From NCBI GenBank assembly GCA_028683685.1, contig JAQUHH010000109.1:1-7582 (forward strand): a stretch of DNA of 7,582 nucleotides, written 5' to 3'. Position 1 is the first letter of the stretch. Each line of letters starts with the position of its first letter. The notes below the pieces were generated by a model. The model did not search any database and had not been told where the DNA came from. It saw only the letters and a list, made by a program, of their open reading frames with translations. A program made the position numbers and the translations under genes. Shown here piece by piece: positions 7,230 to 7,582 of the stretch. This DNA is from Bacteroidales bacterium. Lineage in GTDB: Bacteria; Bacteroidota; Bacteroidia; Bacteroidales; WCHB1-69.

Positions 7230-7582
7230 TTAATTTTGATGGAATTCTTGCAGCAACATTGATTTTAATTGCGATGGTTTAATATTTCTATTCAATTGTC
7301 CTTCGCTGCAAACGGACACATAACCCGTTTGCTCGCTAACAATAATGGCAATGGCATCTGTGCTTTCGGTAATTCCAAGCGCTGCACGGTGGCGAAGTCC
7401 CAAGTCAGGAGGTAAGCTTTGGTTGGCAGAAACGGGCAAAATACAGCGTGCTGCTTGAATTCTATTATTGCTAATAATAACGGCACCATCATGCAATGGA
7501 CTGTTTTTGAAAAAGATATTTTCTAAAAGCTCGCTGCTTATTTCAGCATTAATTGATTGTCCGGTGTCTATATACTCATTTA
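7230..7582 (-). CDS. cdaA: Diadenylate cyclase, CdaA type (C-terminal part; start beyond right edge)
   Basis: The enzyme condenses two ATP into c-di-AMP, a second messenger linked in other bacteria to potassium and osmotic balance and cell-wall homeostasis. About 117 C-terminal residues are visible; the frame stays open to base 7582, so the N-terminal membrane helices typical of CdaA are off the window. The DAC (DisA_N) domain is clear: ISSELLENIF (about 7515-7541), then SPLHDGAVII with the catalytic DGA at 7482-7490, CILPVSANQSLPPDLGL, the ATP-binding RHRAA motif (RHR at 7386-7394), TESTDAIAIIVSEQTG, and a short tail to the TAA at 7230-7232. Ending soon after the DAC domain, with no helix-hairpin-helix region, argues for CdaA rather than DisA. 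The residue before RHR is Leu, where many Firmicutes enzymes have Thr. The TTG at 7494-7496 is an internal Leu codon, not the start. The downstream gene is the same-strand protease, 156 bp away. Confidence 0.95.
   Translation of the reverse strand, partial: NEYIDTGQSINAEISSELLENIFFKNSPLHDGAVIISNNRIQAARCILPVSANQSLPPDLGLRHRAALGITESTDAIAIIVSEQTGYVSVCSEGQLNRNIKPSQLKSMLLQEFHQN

Noticed and set aside
7292..7492. 66-codon minus-strand frame overlapping the cyclase
   Set aside because: It is a shifted frame of the cyclase coding region; the frame with DGA and RHRAA motifs is the real one.

Overview
The window looks like a chromosomal segment of a member of the Bacteroidota. It is AT-rich, its starts lack Shine-Dalgarno sequences, it carries a very large secreted protein ending in a type A sorting domain of the type IX secretion system (T9SS), and its ComEC is the short form common in that phylum. 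I cannot place it below phylum from sequence alone. No tRNA, rRNA, CRISPR array, insertion sequence or prophage signal is visible.

Layout: bases 1-972 (+) hold the 3' part of a SpoIID/LytB-domain gene (probable peptidoglycan lytic transglycosylase) whose start lies left of the window. After a 15 bp gap comes a complete comEC (988-3084, +), encoding the inner-membrane DNA-uptake channel, so the two are probably co-transcribed. A complete 1326-codon gene on the minus strand (3093-7073) converges on comEC with only 8 bp between the stop codons. It encodes a secreted, mosaic, papain-like (C1) cysteine protease with a T9SS sorting domain. A 156 bp AT-rich intergenic stretch (7074-7229) follows, with a small inverted repeat and a weak candidate promoter. 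The C-terminal part of a CdaA-type diadenylate cyclase (7230-7582, -) then runs off the right edge.

How the genes fit together: SpoIID plus ComEC could form a cell-wall-remodelling/DNA-uptake unit, but only adjacency supports that. The protease is probably an independent exported enzyme, made as a preproprotein, taken across the inner membrane by Sec and delivered outside by T9SS. The cyclase makes c-di-AMP and is most likely part of a separate upstream transcription unit. Most of the window is ordinary Bacteroidota housekeeping and secretion content, and I see no clear new defence or mobile system. The most interesting details are the calcium-loop insertion between the catalytic His and Asn of the protease, its apparently nested and duplicated beta domains, the ComEC C-terminus without nuclease motifs, and the SpoIID-ComEC pairing.
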